A stretch of DNA of 64,000 nt from Nocardiopsis coralli (GCF_014892575.1 NZ_JADBGI010000010.1:124001-188000); one strand, 5' to 3'. Shown: positions 7,350 through 16,120, counted from the stretch's first letter. The notes: a model not told the origin generated them from the sequence alone. A program made the numbers and translations.

Positions 7350-8096
7350 ATGATGGGCACCAGCCACGCCGCCACCGGCCTGCTCACCGGAGGGGTCACC
7401 GGGCTCCTGGTCACCTCCGACCCGGCGCACGGACTCGTGTGCGGTGCCGTCGGTGCGGGCGCGGCCCTGTTGCCCGACCTGGACACCCCGGGCAGCGCCG
7501 TGGGCCGGTCGCTGGGCGCGGTGACCGAGCGGACCGCGATGGGGGTGGAGGCCCTCTCACGCACCGTGTACCGGGCGACCTCCACGCCCACCGAGAAGCG
7601 ACGGCCCCAGGACGGGGGTCACCGGTTCCTGACGCACACGCTCCCGGGCTGCGCGGCCTTCGGTGCCCTCGCCGCGCTGGTCGCCCTCGTGCCGTGGGGT
7701 GCCGCGCTCGTGGTCCTGGCGATGTCCGCGCTGGGCCTGGCGACGGTTCTGGGGTCGTGGACCTTCGTCGCAACGGTGCGTCGGCGCAAGCGGGTGGCGG
7801 TGGTGATCGCCTTCGTGCTGGCCGCGGCGACCCTGCTGTTCGCGGGCGGTTCCGGCCCCGTCTACTGGTTGGTGGGCGTCGTGGTGTTCGTAGGGGCGCT
7901 GACCCACGTGCTCGGCGACTGGCTCACCCCGTCGGGTGTGCCGCTGGCGTGGCCGCTCGCGGTGCGAGGCAAGCGCTGGTGGATGTTCCACGCCCCGTTG
8001 ACGTTCCACACCGGCCGAAGCCGGGTGGAGACCGGCATCGCCTGGGCCTCGACCGCCGGGCTCCCGGTCGTGCTCGCCCTCGCGGTCACCGCCTGA
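7350..8096 (+). CDS. YdjM/DUF457-like membrane-bound metal-dependent hydrolase
   Basis: 248 residues, four to five transmembrane spans. Conserved polar motifs of the family lie in loops: GTSHAATG near the N-terminus, LLPDLDTPGS, GGHRFLTHT (HRxxTH) and THVLGDWLTPSGVPLAWP. These His/Asp residues are thought to bind a metal at the membrane face. In other bacteria YdjM is an SOS-induced membrane protein. No LexA box was recognised here. GGAGAG lies 12 bases before the ATG at 7350; a second ATG follows at 7353. The frame extends upstream to 7242 but that part has no homology pattern. Confidence 0.8.
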   Translation: MMGTSHAATGLLTGGVTGLLVTSDPAHGLVCGAVGAGAALLPDLDTPGSAVGRSLGAVTERTAMGVEALSRTVYRATSTPTEKRRPQDGGHRFLTHTLPGCAAFGALAALVALVPWGAALVVLAMSALGLATVLGSWTFVATVRRRKRVAVVIAFVLAAATLLFAGGSGPVYWLVGVVVFVGALTHVLGDWLTPSGVPLAWPLAVRGKRWWMFHAPLTFHTGRSRVETGIAWASTAGLPVVLALAVTA

Positions 8097-8217
8097 CGCA
8101 GCCCGGACGAACGGGCTTGCCGGAGCATGTCCTTTACGTTGTAGATCGCATGCGGGTTTCCCTGCGTCCGTGCAGGTGGCGACTGCGGCGGGGCCGCGTC
8201 ACGGACGCGCACACGGT

Positions 8218-8235
8218 GTACTACAGTCTGTCGTA
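8218..8235 (+). promoter_or_regulatory. ctaA promoter with dyad element shared with ctaB
   Basis: GTACTACAGTCTGTCGT, with the A of the ctaA ATG next. It contains the -10 box TACAGT (8222-8227), 7 bases from the ATG. TACTACA-gtc-TGTCGTA (8219-8235) is an imperfect palindrome (6 of 7 pairs). A 16/17 identical copy lies in the ctaB leader at 15915-15931. The half-sites resemble BlaI/MecI-type operators (TACTACA/TGTAGTA); that resemblance is an inference. Confidence 0.6.
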
Positions 8236-9350
8236 TGTCTGATTCCCCGGCCGCCGCGACGGCCCAGAGCACCCTTCCCCCGGCAGCGGTGGACCTGGAC
8301 GACATCGTCGTCCTGGGCCTCCCCCTGTGGGGCTGGCAGATCGCCCTGGCGGCCGCCGGGGTCATCGCCCTGATCTTCCTCGCCCGCACCATCTGGACCC
8401 CCACCACTCGGTCGTTGCGAGCCTGGGCGCTGGGCAACATCGCGGTCAACGCGGGGATCGCCGTCACCGGCGCCACCGTGCGCGTCACCGAGTCGGGGCT
8501 GGGTTGCTCCGAGTGGCCCCGGTGCACGCCGGACAGCTTCGTGCCGGTCAACACCGGGCACGCGGCCTTCAACGCCGCCGTGGAGTTCGGCAACCGCACG
8601 CTGACCTTCCTGGTCATGGCGGTCGGCGTCATCACCCTCATCGCGGTCCTGCGCTCGATCCCGCGCCGCCGCGACCTCACGCTCCTCGCCGCGATCATCC
8701 CCGCAGGCGTGCTCGGCCAGGCCGTGCTCGGCGGCATCACCGTCTGGACCGACCTGCACCCGGCCGCGGTCTCCTCACACTTCCTGCTCTCGATGGTGAT
8801 GGTGTTCATCACCGTCGCCCTGTACGTGCGTATCCGGGAACCGGAGGGCAAGCCGCGGGTGACGGTGAACCCGCTCCTGCACGCGCTCTCCGTCGGCCTG
8901 GTCGTCGTCGGGTTCCTGCTACTCATCGCCGGAACCGTCGTCACCGGCACCGGCCCGCACGGCGGCGACGCGATGGCGCCCCGCTGGGACCTGAACCTGG
9001 AGATCATCACCCCCGTGCACTCCGGCCTGGCCTGGCTCACGCTGGTCGCCGCCGCGGTCGCCGCGGTCCTGGCCTTCCGCACCGGCGCCGCCCGCCCGGT
9101 GCGCGTGGCCTCGGTGTCCCTGGTCGGACTGGTGATCATGCAGGGCGTGATCGGCTACACCCAGTACGCCCTGGCCCTGCCGGAGTCCCTGGTGGTCCTG
9201 CACGTGCTCGGCTCGGCCCTGACCTGGATCGCGATCGCGCGCCTGTACTTCTCCACCACCCGGCTGGAAGCGCCTGACGAGGCGGTCACGGACCTCCCCG
9301 CGGAGCATGACGGGGCTCGTACCCCTGCTGGGCCCGCGCCTGGGCAATGA
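8235..9350 (+). CDS. ctaA: Heme A synthase (COX15/CtaA)
   Basis: 371-residue, eight-span membrane protein that oxidises the C8 methyl of heme O to the formyl group of heme A for the aa3 cytochrome oxidase. Four conserved heme-ligand histidines are visible: NTGHAAFNAAVEFGNR, SSHFLLSM, PVHSGLAW and VVLHVLGS. The Cys pair in ESGLGCSEWPRCTPDS in the first extracellular loop is typical of the Actinobacteria/Bacillus type. ATVRVTESGLGC marks the first helix exit. The gene is probably leaderless. Its last 65 bases overlap the oppositely oriented prsW gene. ctaB is 5.4 kb away and shares its promoter element. Confidence 0.95.
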   Translation: MSDSPAAATAQSTLPPAAVDLDDIVVLGLPLWGWQIALAAAGVIALIFLARTIWTPTTRSLRAWALGNIAVNAGIAVTGATVRVTESGLGCSEWPRCTPDSFVPVNTGHAAFNAAVEFGNRTLTFLVMAVGVITLIAVLRSIPRRRDLTLLAAIIPAGVLGQAVLGGITVWTDLHPAAVSSHFLLSMVMVFITVALYVRIREPEGKPRVTVNPLLHALSVGLVVVGFLLLIAGTVVTGTGPHGGDAMAPRWDLNLEIITPVHSGLAWLTLVAAAVAAVLAFRTGAARPVRVASVSLVGLVIMQGVIGYTQYALALPESLVVLHVLGSALTWIAIARLYFSTTRLEAPDEAVTDLPAEHDGARTPAGPAPGQ

Positions 9351-10572
9351 CCTGCGCGAAGTCGGAGCGGCGCAGGAACCCGGAGTCCGTGGGGCTCTCC
9401 GCCCACCCGGGTGTGACCGGCTGGTGCATACGGCCCAGGAACGTGTCCCGCGAGACGTGCATGAGCGCCAGGTAGGAATCGCGCCGCACCTTCCAGTCCC
9501 CGCGGGGGCGCCCGGCGTCGATCTTCTGGTGCAGCAGGGCCAGCTCCGTCGCGGCGAGCTGGTACTCCTTCATCGCCGCGCGCCCCTTCGGCCCGGCGTT
9601 GCGCGAGGCCCACTCCCTGGCCTCACGCCGCTCGGGCATGGAACTGAGCATGGTGATGTCGGACGGCGTGACCAGCCCGGTCGACACGTACGGGGGCAGG
9701 TGGCGCCCGATCGCGGCGACCTGGGCGCGCCGGTCACGCGCCGACAGGCTCACGATCCCGAGCGCGGCCACGAACACCACCGCGTAGGCCAGTCCCAGGC
9801 CGGTCCACCCGGTCTGGGCGGCGCCGTTCCACATGCCGTGCAGCACCACGGCCACGACCCAGCCGGCGACCGGGGCCAGCGCACGCGCGCGCCCGGTGTG
9901 CATCGCGGCGTAGGCCACGCCGATCCCGATCATGGCGGTGTAGACGGGGTGGCCGAAGGGGGCGACGATCCCGCGCAGCACGAAGGTCGCGGCGAGGTTG
10001 CCCTCGAAGAACGCGCCGAGGAAGTACAGGATGTTCTCGGTGAAGGCGAACCCGGTGGCGACCATGCCGCCGTAGACCACGCCGTCGGTGTAGGTGTCGA
10101 TCTCGTGGCGCCGCCGCCAGAGCAGGATCAGCAGCACCAGGCCCTTGGCGCTCTCCTCCACGATCGGGGCGACGACCGAGGTGGCGACCACGCCCCCGGT
10201 GTCGGGGCCGAAGAGCGGAACCGCGACGCTGCGCAGCCCCCAGGCGTTGAGCACGAGGGAGGCCACCACGGCCACACCGGCGCCCCAGGCGAAGGCGAAG
10301 AAGAGCACGGAGCGGGGTTCGGGTTCCAGGCGGTCCAGCAGCAGGATGAGCGGGATCAGCACACTGACGGGCACGACCGCCGCCAGGAGGCTGACGACGA
10401 ACCCGGTGGCCCCGTCGATGCCGGCGGCCGCTCCCCCGGCCATGGCGAGCATCCACAGATAGACGAACATTCCGGCCATGCACACGACGCTGACGGTGGT
10501 GCCGACCAGGAGGGTGGTCGAGCGGCGGGAGTTGCGTCCCTGCAGGATGGCGCTGGTGTCGAGACGGGGCAT
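9286..10572 (-). CDS. PrsW-family intramembrane metalloprotease
   Basis: 428 residues with about eight transmembrane spans in the first 290, then a soluble basic C-terminal region. Catalytic PrsW motifs are intact: EESAKG (EExxK), FAFTENILY (FxxxEN), FGHPVYT (H) and VVLHGMWNG (H). PrsW of Bacillus cleaves anti-sigma factors. Actinobacterial members often have a C-terminal soluble domain like this one; their target is not evident. The frame is open to 10827, but TACGAT (10586-10581) lies 8 bases before the ATG at 10572, so the transcript is likely leaderless from there. It ends inside ctaA with a 65-base tail-to-tail overlap. Confidence 0.88.
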   Translation of the reverse strand: MPRLDTSAILQGRNSRRSTTLLVGTTVSVVCMAGMFVYLWMLAMAGGAAAGIDGATGFVVSLLAAVVPVSVLIPLILLLDRLEPEPRSVLFFAFAWGAGVAVVASLVLNAWGLRSVAVPLFGPDTGGVVATSVVAPIVEESAKGLVLLILLWRRRHEIDTYTDGVVYGGMVATGFAFTENILYFLGAFFEGNLAATFVLRGIVAPFGHPVYTAMIGIGVAYAAMHTGRARALAPVAGWVVAVVLHGMWNGAAQTGWTGLGLAYAVVFVAALGIVSLSARDRRAQVAAIGRHLPPYVSTGLVTPSDITMLSSMPERREAREWASRNAGPKGRAAMKEYQLAATELALLHQKIDAGRPRGDWKVRRDSYLALMHVSRDTFLGRMHQPVTPGWAESPTDSGFLRRSDFAQVIAQARAQQGYEPRHAPRGGP

Positions 10573-10586
10573 GGGCACCGATCGTA
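10573..10586 (-). promoter_or_regulatory. -10 box for leaderless prsW-family gene
   Basis: TACGAT (minus strand, 10586-10581) with an 8-base spacer before the ATG at 10572 and no ribosome-binding site. It fixes the start. Confidence 0.5.
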
Positions 10587-10696
10587 GTAGGAAGACGCCC
10601 GGTGGCGGACCCGGCCCCCGCGGCCCCGTGGTGGCCCGGGGCACACCGCCCCTGCGGGACAATCGGACCCGCCCGCATCCGACCGGAAGGCAGACG

Positions 10697-11095
10697 ATGG
10701 AGACCACCGCACCCGCGAAGACCCCGGCCGCCCTGACCCTGCTGCGGGTGGCCGTGCTCGCCCATCTGGCCATGATCCTGTGGGAGGGCGCGACCGCCGG
10801 GAACCTGGTCACGACCCCCATCAGCATGGAGGCGCTGTACCTGCACTACTACGGGGCCTTCGTGGTGCACGCGGCCGCCGCCGTGCAGCTGGGCGCGGCG
10901 GCGTGGCTGTGGTGGGGGCCGGGGCGTGCGCGCACGGGCGCGCGCGCACTGCTGGTGATCAGCGCGCTGGCGCTGCTGCTCGGGCTCGTACAGGCGGCGC
11001 TGGGAACGTTCGGGGTGCTGCAGGCGCACGTGCCGCTGGCCGTGGTGCTGACCGGCCTGGTGGCGTGGTCGGCCGCGCTCGCCTGGCGCCGCTAA
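10697..11095 (+). CDS. Four-span membrane protein, function unknown
   Basis: 132 residues. Hydrophobic spans lie at about 10-30, 48-70, 80-100 and 105-127, with an inside-positive arginine cluster (GPGRARTGARAL) between spans 2 and 3. No family recognised with certainty; small actinobacterial proteins of this shape are annotated only as integral membrane proteins. ATG 10697 has a GGAAGG site 8 bases upstream, so the longer open frame from 10478 is rejected. It sits head-to-head with the PrsW-family gene (125 bases between starts), so the two may share a divergent promoter region. Confidence 0.6.
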   Translation: METTAPAKTPAALTLLRVAVLAHLAMILWEGATAGNLVTTPISMEALYLHYYGAFVVHAAAAVQLGAAAWLWWGPGRARTGARALLVISALALLLGLVQAALGTFGVLQAHVPLAVVLTGLVAWSAALAWRR

Positions 11096-11116
11096 CGGGC
11101 GACCGGGGTCGGCACG

Positions 11117-11316
11117 AGCGGCCAACACCGTGTGTGAAACAGGAAACGAACACCGGAACCGATCCCGCGCGGGCTGCATCGTAGGGGGACGTGAAGCCGT
11201 CCCGACCCGGAGGAGCCCCCGTGCGAACCCCCCTGCGTCTGGCCGCCGCGGCCAGTGCCCTGACCCTGATCACCGGATGCGGACCCTTCGGTGACGACAA
11301 CGACGACGGAGAAGCC
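11117..11316 (+). repeat. 200-bp direct repeat, copy 1 (leader and lipobox of lipoprotein A)
   Basis: Colinear without gaps with 12884-13083 (offset 1767). It covers the upstream region, ribosome-binding site, GTG start and signal peptide including the lipobox, with only scattered substitutions. Divergence increases sharply after the signal peptide. Confidence 0.85.
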
Positions 11317-12831
11317 GCCGGTTCCGCGGAGGAGGTCGAGCACGCCGACGGTCCCCTGGTGGTGGAGGGTGCGTTCGGCGGTGACAACGGCTTCCCGGCC
11401 CGAGTCTCCTTCGAGCACGTCGAACGCTGGGACGACCGGAGTGTCCTGCGCTTCACCGTCGAACCCCTGGGCGACGACGCCCACGACGAGGGCGACCGCA
11501 TGATCAAGTCGGGGACCTTCGCCCACTACGACTCCGGGACGTGGGACTTCGCGCTCATCGACACCGTCGGCTCGACCCATTACAAGCCCCTTGCGGACTC
11601 CGACGGTTACAACCCGGGCAGCCCGATGCCCCAGACCTGGTTCGTGGGCGGGCAGTTCGAGATGGAGGCGCACTTCCCCCTCGTCCCGGACGACGTGGAG
11701 CGCCTGACCCTGCACGCGGCCGGCGACATCCCGCCGGTCAGCGGCGTTCCGGTGGTCGACGGGGAGCCCCCGGAGGACCCGCCCACCGGGGAGGAGGACG
11801 ACGCCTTCGAGATGGAGGCGGGTGACACGCTCGCCCTGGAGACCCGCGGAACCGACGTCGAGGGCGAGCCGGAGGACTACGTCGACGAGCTCCACCCGAT
11901 CGTCGAACACCCTTCCCGCACCCGCGCGGACGGCGGGGACGAGGCCACGGTCGGCCTGCACGCCGACGTGCTCTTCGAACTGGACGAGTCCGAGCTGACC
12001 GACGAAGCGGCCGACACCCTCACCGAGGTCGCCGAGCAGACCCGTGCCGAGGCCGACCCGTCACAACCGCCGATCAACGTGGTCGGCCACACCGACGGCC
12101 AGGGGTCGGACGACCACAATCAGAACCTGTCGGAGGAGCGCGCCAACGCCGTGCACGAGTTCCTGTCCGAGGAGCTCGGCGACGACTACGAGTACGAGAC
12201 CGAGGGCCGGGCCGCGGATGAACCCGTCGCGGACGAGAGCGCCGACGACGAGGAACAGCGGGAGGACGCCCAGGCCACCAACCGCCGGGTCGAGATCTCC
12301 TACACGTTGCTGCCCGAGGCCGAACGGGAGGCCGGCGCCGACGACGGGGACGGTGGCGGAGGCCCGCTCGAGAGCGTGGTCGCGGAACCGGCACCCTTCC
12401 GTGAAGAGCTGGGCGAGCCGGTCGATTCCGGGGAGGCACAGATGCTGGAGGGCAGCCCGTCGGAGGTTCGGCTGGACGTGTACCCCTTCTACCGCGACGG
12501 CGCCTACCTGGTGGGTGTCTTCGGGTTGGAGACGCCGGAAGACGGTTCGGCCCCGCTCGACCGACTGGAGGGCACCTACACCGGCGGCCACCTGACCGCG
12601 TTCGGTGTCCGTGGCCCGGATGAGGGCGAGGTCCTGCGCACCGCGCGCGTGGGGGCCGTGCCTTCCGGTGAGACCAACGGGGACTACCTCGCCCACCGGC
12701 AACACTCGATCTTCATGGAGGAAGGCGAGTCGCGCGTGGGCTTCGCCTACTTCCCGGCCCCGCCCGAGGAGGTCGACGAGGTGACGCTGGACGCCGACCG
12801 CTTCGGCGAGTTCACGGTTCCGGTCGAGTAG
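11221..12831 (+). CDS. OmpA-like-domain lipoprotein A
   Basis: 536 residues. The lipoprotein signal peptide RTPLRLAAAASALTLITGC ends in the lipobox LITG|C. A unique, mostly beta N-terminal region of about 230 residues follows. Next is an OmpA-like peptidoglycan-binding domain, about residues 235-365, with LHADVLFELDESELTDEA, VVGHTDGQGSDDHNQNLSEERANAV and TNRRVEISY (the D and R that bind diaminopimelate are present). A second region of about 150 residues completes the protein. GTG 11221 has a GGAGG site. It is probably tethered to the outer face of the membrane and grips peptidoglycan. Highly acidic. Tandem paralogue of the next gene, with an almost identical leader. Confidence 0.82.
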   Translation: MRTPLRLAAAASALTLITGCGPFGDDNDDGEAAGSAEEVEHADGPLVVEGAFGGDNGFPARVSFEHVERWDDRSVLRFTVEPLGDDAHDEGDRMIKSGTFAHYDSGTWDFALIDTVGSTHYKPLADSDGYNPGSPMPQTWFVGGQFEMEAHFPLVPDDVERLTLHAAGDIPPVSGVPVVDGEPPEDPPTGEEDDAFEMEAGDTLALETRGTDVEGEPEDYVDELHPIVEHPSRTRADGGDEATVGLHADVLFELDESELTDEAADTLTEVAEQTRAEADPSQPPINVVGHTDGQGSDDHNQNLSEERANAVHEFLSEELGDDYEYETEGRAADEPVADESADDEEQREDAQATNRRVEISYTLLPEAEREAGADDGDGGGGPLESVVAEPAPFREELGEPVDSGEAQMLEGSPSEVRLDVYPFYRDGAYLVGVFGLETPEDGSAPLDRLEGTYTGGHLTAFGVRGPDEGEVLRTARVGAVPSGETNGDYLAHRQHSIFMEEGESRVGFAYFPAPPEEVDEVTLDADRFGEFTVPVE

Positions 12832-12846
12832 CCACACGAACACGAA

Positions 12847-12882
12847 CGGCCGCCCCGCGGGAGCCGGACCCCGGGGCGGCCG
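12847..12882 (+). terminator. Hairpin terminator between the lipoprotein paralogues
   Basis: CGGCCGCCCCG (12847-12857) pairs with 12872-12882 over 11 bp with a 14-base loop. It separates the two copies, so each paralogue probably has its own promoter within the 200-bp repeat. Confidence 0.65.
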
Positions 12883-12883
12883 C

Positions 12884-13083
12884 AGCGGCCAACACTGTGT
12901 GTGAAACAGGCAACGGACACCGGAACCGATCCCGCGCGGGCTGCAACGTAGGGGGACGTGAAGCAGTCCCGACCCGGAGGAGCCCCCGTGCGAACCCCCC
13001 TGCGTCTGGCCGCCGCGGCCAGTGCCCTGACCCTGATCACCGGATGCGGACTCTTCGGTGACGACAACGACGACGAAGAAGCC
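12884..13083 (+). repeat. 200-bp direct repeat, copy 2 (leader and lipobox of lipoprotein B)
   Basis: Second copy of 11117-11316. The retention of the upstream sequence in both copies argues for one duplication event that included the promoter. Confidence 0.85.
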
Positions 13084-14697
13084 ACCGACGCCGCGGAGGA
13101 GGTCGACGAGGGCGACTACGGCGAAGGCCCCTTCGTCAAGGAAGGCCTCTTCGGCGGCCTGGAGTTCGAGGCCAGAGTGGCGGTGCACCACGTGGAGCGC
13201 TGGGAGGACCGCAGTGTCCTCCGGTTCACCGTCAACGCCCTTGAGGAGACCGACGAGTCCTACGTGCTCGGACTGGACGCGTTCAACCGGAGCCTGGCCG
13301 GCAGCAACTACGCGTTCGAGCTGATCGACCCGGTCGGCGGCATGCACTACGCGCCCATGCAGAACTCCGATGAGCAGAGCATCGGCAGCATCATGCCCGA
13401 CGCGTGGGTGCCCGAGGCCGACTACGAGATCGAGCTCCACTACCCGCCGGTGCCCGAGGACGTCGACCGGGTCTCACTGCACACCTCGAGCACGGCCGGC
13501 GAGTTCACCGGCATCCCCGTCATCGACGCCGAGCCCCCGGAGCAGCCGCCCTCGCACGACGGGAAACACGGCGACATCGAGCCCGGCGACACGGTGGAGC
13601 TGCAACTCAGGGACCACCAGCCCGCGGCCGACCCCGAGGAGTGGGCCAACGAGCTGCACGCGATCACCGAGGAGAGCGACCGCACCCGCACCGACGGGAC
13701 CGGGCAGCGGACCGTGGGCCTGCACGCCGACGTGCTCTTCGAGTTCGACGAGGCCGAGCTGACGGGCGAGGCCGCGGACGTGCTGACCGAGATCGCCGAC
13801 GAGACCCGGGCCGACGCGGACCCGGACGAACCCCCGATCGCCATCGTCGGCCACACCGACGGCCAGGGGTCGGACGACTACAACCAGGCCCTGTCCGAGG
13901 AGCGCGCCGAGGCGGTGCACGAGTTCCTGTCCGAGGAGCGCGCCGAGGCGGTGCACGAGTTCCTGTCCGAGGAGCGCGCCGAGGCGGTGCACGAGTGCCT
14001 GTCCGAGGAGCTCGGCGACGACTACGAGTACGAGACCGAGGGCCGGGGCGCCGACGAACCCGTCGCCGACGAGAGCGGGGACGAGGAGAACGACGTGGAG
14101 GAGGCGCAGGCCGCCAACCGCCGGGTGGAGATCTCCTACCGGCTCCTGGCCGAAGCCGAACGCGGCGAGGCCGACACCGGCGGGGACGACGACGGGGATG
14201 GCGGCGGTGGGTCCGCGGCTGGGGCCGACGTGGCGCCTCCGGCCCCGTTCCGCGAGGACGACGGCGAGGTGGTCGACAGCGGTTCCGGCACGTTCCTGAA
14301 CGGCAACGCCGCCTACAACGTGCACGTCCACCCGATGTACCGCGACGGCGCCTACCTCGTGGGCGTCTTCGAGTTCGAGCACGGCGGGGGTTCCGGTGCG
14401 GTCCCGCCCATCTCGAACGTGATGGCGGGGGAGTACGGGGGCGGCCAGTTCACCCGCTTCTCCGTCTCGGCGGAGGGCACCGACGAAGTGCTGCGTGCGG
14501 TCCGGATCGGTGACCTGGAACAGGACGGCGACACGGATGCCGGCACCTACCTGTCCTCCCGGTACTTCAACACCCTGCCGAAATCGGACGAGGACCCCAA
14601 GCGCATGTTCGCCTACTTCCCCGCGCCGACCGGGGACGTGGACGAAGTGACACTGGACGCCGACCCGTTCGGGGAGTTCACCGTCCCCATCGAGTGA
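12988..14697 (+). CDS. OmpA-like-domain lipoprotein B
   Basis: 569 residues. It has the same signal peptide and lipobox as lipoprotein A, then a diverged N-terminal region of similar layout. The OmpA-like domain contains LHADVLFEFDEAELTGEA and IVGHTDGQGSDDYNQ. Inside it a 12-residue unit, LSEERAEAVHEF, occurs three times in a row (36-bp DNA triplication at 13891-13998), where paralogue A has a single unit. The third copy ends CLSEELG, bringing in a cysteine. The extra 24 residues lengthen a helix of the domain and may alter peptidoglycan binding. GTG 12988 has the same GGAGG site as its neighbour. Confidence 0.82.
   Translation: MRTPLRLAAAASALTLITGCGLFGDDNDDEEATDAAEEVDEGDYGEGPFVKEGLFGGLEFEARVAVHHVERWEDRSVLRFTVNALEETDESYVLGLDAFNRSLAGSNYAFELIDPVGGMHYAPMQNSDEQSIGSIMPDAWVPEADYEIELHYPPVPEDVDRVSLHTSSTAGEFTGIPVIDAEPPEQPPSHDGKHGDIEPGDTVELQLRDHQPAADPEEWANELHAITEESDRTRTDGTGQRTVGLHADVLFEFDEAELTGEAADVLTEIADETRADADPDEPPIAIVGHTDGQGSDDYNQALSEERAEAVHEFLSEERAEAVHEFLSEERAEAVHECLSEELGDDYEYETEGRGADEPVADESGDEENDVEEAQAANRRVEISYRLLAEAERGEADTGGDDDGDGGGGSAAGADVAPPAPFREDDGEVVDSGSGTFLNGNAAYNVHVHPMYRDGAYLVGVFEFEHGGGSGAVPPISNVMAGEYGGGQFTRFSVSAEGTDEVLRAVRIGDLEQDGDTDAGTYLSSRYFNTLPKSDEDPKRMFAYFPAPTGDVDEVTLDADPFGEFTVPIE
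13891..13998 (+). repeat. Three tandem 36-bp units inside lipoprotein B
   Basis: Units 13891-13926, 13927-13962 and 13963-13998 begin CTGTCCGAGGAGCGCGCCGA. They are identical except for one substitution near the end of the third (TTC to TGC, giving Cys). A partial fourth unit follows. The reading frame is preserved, so this is a coding minisatellite. Confidence 0.95.
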
Positions 14698-14713
14698 GCA
14701 CCCCCGTACACAC

Positions 14714-14752
14714 GTGTGGCCGCCGCCGGGAGATCCCGGACGGCGGCCACAC
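14714..14752. terminator. Bidirectional terminator, lipoprotein B and ctaB
   Basis: GTGTGGCCGCCG (14714-14725) pairs with 14741-14752, 12 bp perfect, between two convergent genes whose stops are at 14697 and 14771. Confidence 0.7.
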
Positions 14753-14770
14753 GCGCGAGCGCGGAAGGGC

Positions 14771-15745
14771 TCAGGTGATCAGACCCGCGATGATCGGGTC
14801 GACGGTCACCGCCACGAACAGCAGCGCCAGGTAGGCGTTGGTCAGGTGGAAGAAGCCCATCGTCTTGAGCTTGGCACCGGTCACGCCCGCCCGGGAGCGG
14901 TTGTACATGCGGTGCGCCTGGACCAACAGCAGCACACCGAGCGCCAGGGCGACGCCGCCGTAGACGACGGTCGTGCCGGCCACCGGCCAGAAGATGAGGG
15001 AGACCGCCACGGTCGCCCAGCTGTAGAGCACGCACTCCAACAGCACCCGGCGGTCGGTGGCCACCACGGGCAGCATGGGCACGTTGGCGGCGGCGTAGTC
15101 CTCGCGGTAGCGCATGGCCAGCGCCCAGGTGTGGGGCGGGGTCCAGAAGAACACCACGAGGAAGAGCACGAAGGGCGCCCACGCCAGGCTGCCGGTCACG
15201 GCCACCCACCCGATGAGCACGGGCATGCACCCGGCGATGCCGCCCCACACGACGTTCTGGGCCGTGCGCCGCTTGAGCAGCATCGTGTACACGAAGATGT
15301 AGAACAGGATCGCGAAGGCCGACAGGGCCGCCGCGAGCCAGTTGACCAGGAGGGCGAACCCGACCGTGGAGCCGATCGACAGCACCAGGCCGTAGACGAG
15401 GGCCCCGCGGGGGGTGACCAGCTGCATCGCACCGGGACGCTGCCGGGTGCGGCGCATCTCACGGTCGATGTCGCGGTCGATGTAACAGTTCATCGCGTTC
15501 GCGCTGGCCGCCGACATCGTCCCGAACAGGAGGGTGGCGACCGCGGTCCACAGCGGCGGCACTCCCCCGGCCGCGACGAACATCACCGGGATGGTGGTGA
15601 TGAGCAGCAGCTCGATGACGCGGGGTTTGGACAGGGCCACGTAGGCACGTACGTACTCGCCCAGGGAGGCCTTGCGGGAAGCCTCGGGGCTCGTGTCGTC
15701 GGTGCCGGCGGGGCCCGTCTGCTGGGCTCGGTCTGCGAGGGCCAT
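14771..15745 (-). CDS. ctaB: Protoheme IX farnesyltransferase (heme O synthase)
   Basis: 324-residue UbiA-superfamily prenyltransferase with nine predicted spans. It attaches a farnesyl group to protoheme to give heme O, the substrate of CtaA. The first Asp-rich motif is [22 protein letters not shown] (N-x3-D-x3-D), and the [17 protein letters not shown] start of span 1 and [22 protein letters not shown] are also diagnostic. The N-terminal 35 residues are hydrophilic. It is divergent from tkt, as in other actinobacteria. The 170-base leader carries the element shared with ctaA. Confidence 0.95.
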   Translation of the reverse strand: MALADRAQQTGPAGTDDTSPEASRKASLGEYVRAYVALSKPRVIELLLITTIPVMFVAAGGVPPLWTAVATLLFGTMSAASANAMNCYIDRDIDREMRRTRQRPGAMQLVTPRGALVYGLVLSIGSTVGFALLVNWLAAALSAFAILFYIFVYTMLLKRRTAQNVVWGGIAGCMPVLIGWVAVTGSLAWAPFVLFLVVFFWTPPHTWALAMRYREDYAAANVPMLPVVATDRRVLLECVLYSWATVAVSLIFWPVAGTTVVYGGVALALGVLLLVQAHRMYNRSRAGVTGAKLKTMGFFHLTNAYLALLFVAVTVDPIIAGLIT

Positions 15746-15914
15746 CTACCGTGTCCTCACGGCCGGACGGCTACGCCGCAGTCGGGGCCCCACGGGGGGT
15801 ACCGGCTCGGTTTCAGACACGCGGATACCTCGACAACTCTAGGGATTCTCGACACTGCTCGCCACGCGGGGTCGAACGGCCGCCCGGTGCCCGGACCGGC
15901 GGAAAACCCCGTCA

Positions 15915-15931
15915 ACGACATACTGTAGTAC
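15915..15931 (-). promoter_or_regulatory. ctaB promoter element shared with ctaA
   Basis: Read on the minus strand, GTACTACAGTATGTCGT matches the ctaA element at 8218-8234 in 16 of 17 positions, including the -10 box TACAGT (15927-15922). It lies 170 bases upstream of the ctaB ATG. Confidence 0.6.
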
Positions 15932-16120
15932 TACTTCTCGCGGGCCGAGGACCAGCCCCCCGACAACCAAAGACCCTGGTCCGGCGGCCCGGAGTGTACA
16001 GCAGGGTCGCACAGGCCCCGAACGGCTGCCAGCGTGCCACGCGCCGCGCACGGGCGCCCCCGTCAGGGGCGTGCGGGCGGGCACACCACATTACTGGCTG
16101 GTAGTGCAAGGTGTCGGGCA

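Noticed and set aside
12120-12190. CCTGTCCGAGGAGC-like matches to the CRISPR-locus motif in the lipoprotein genes
   Set aside because: They lie in coding sequence for the LSEE repeat, lack the GAGAG end, and match by codon use only.
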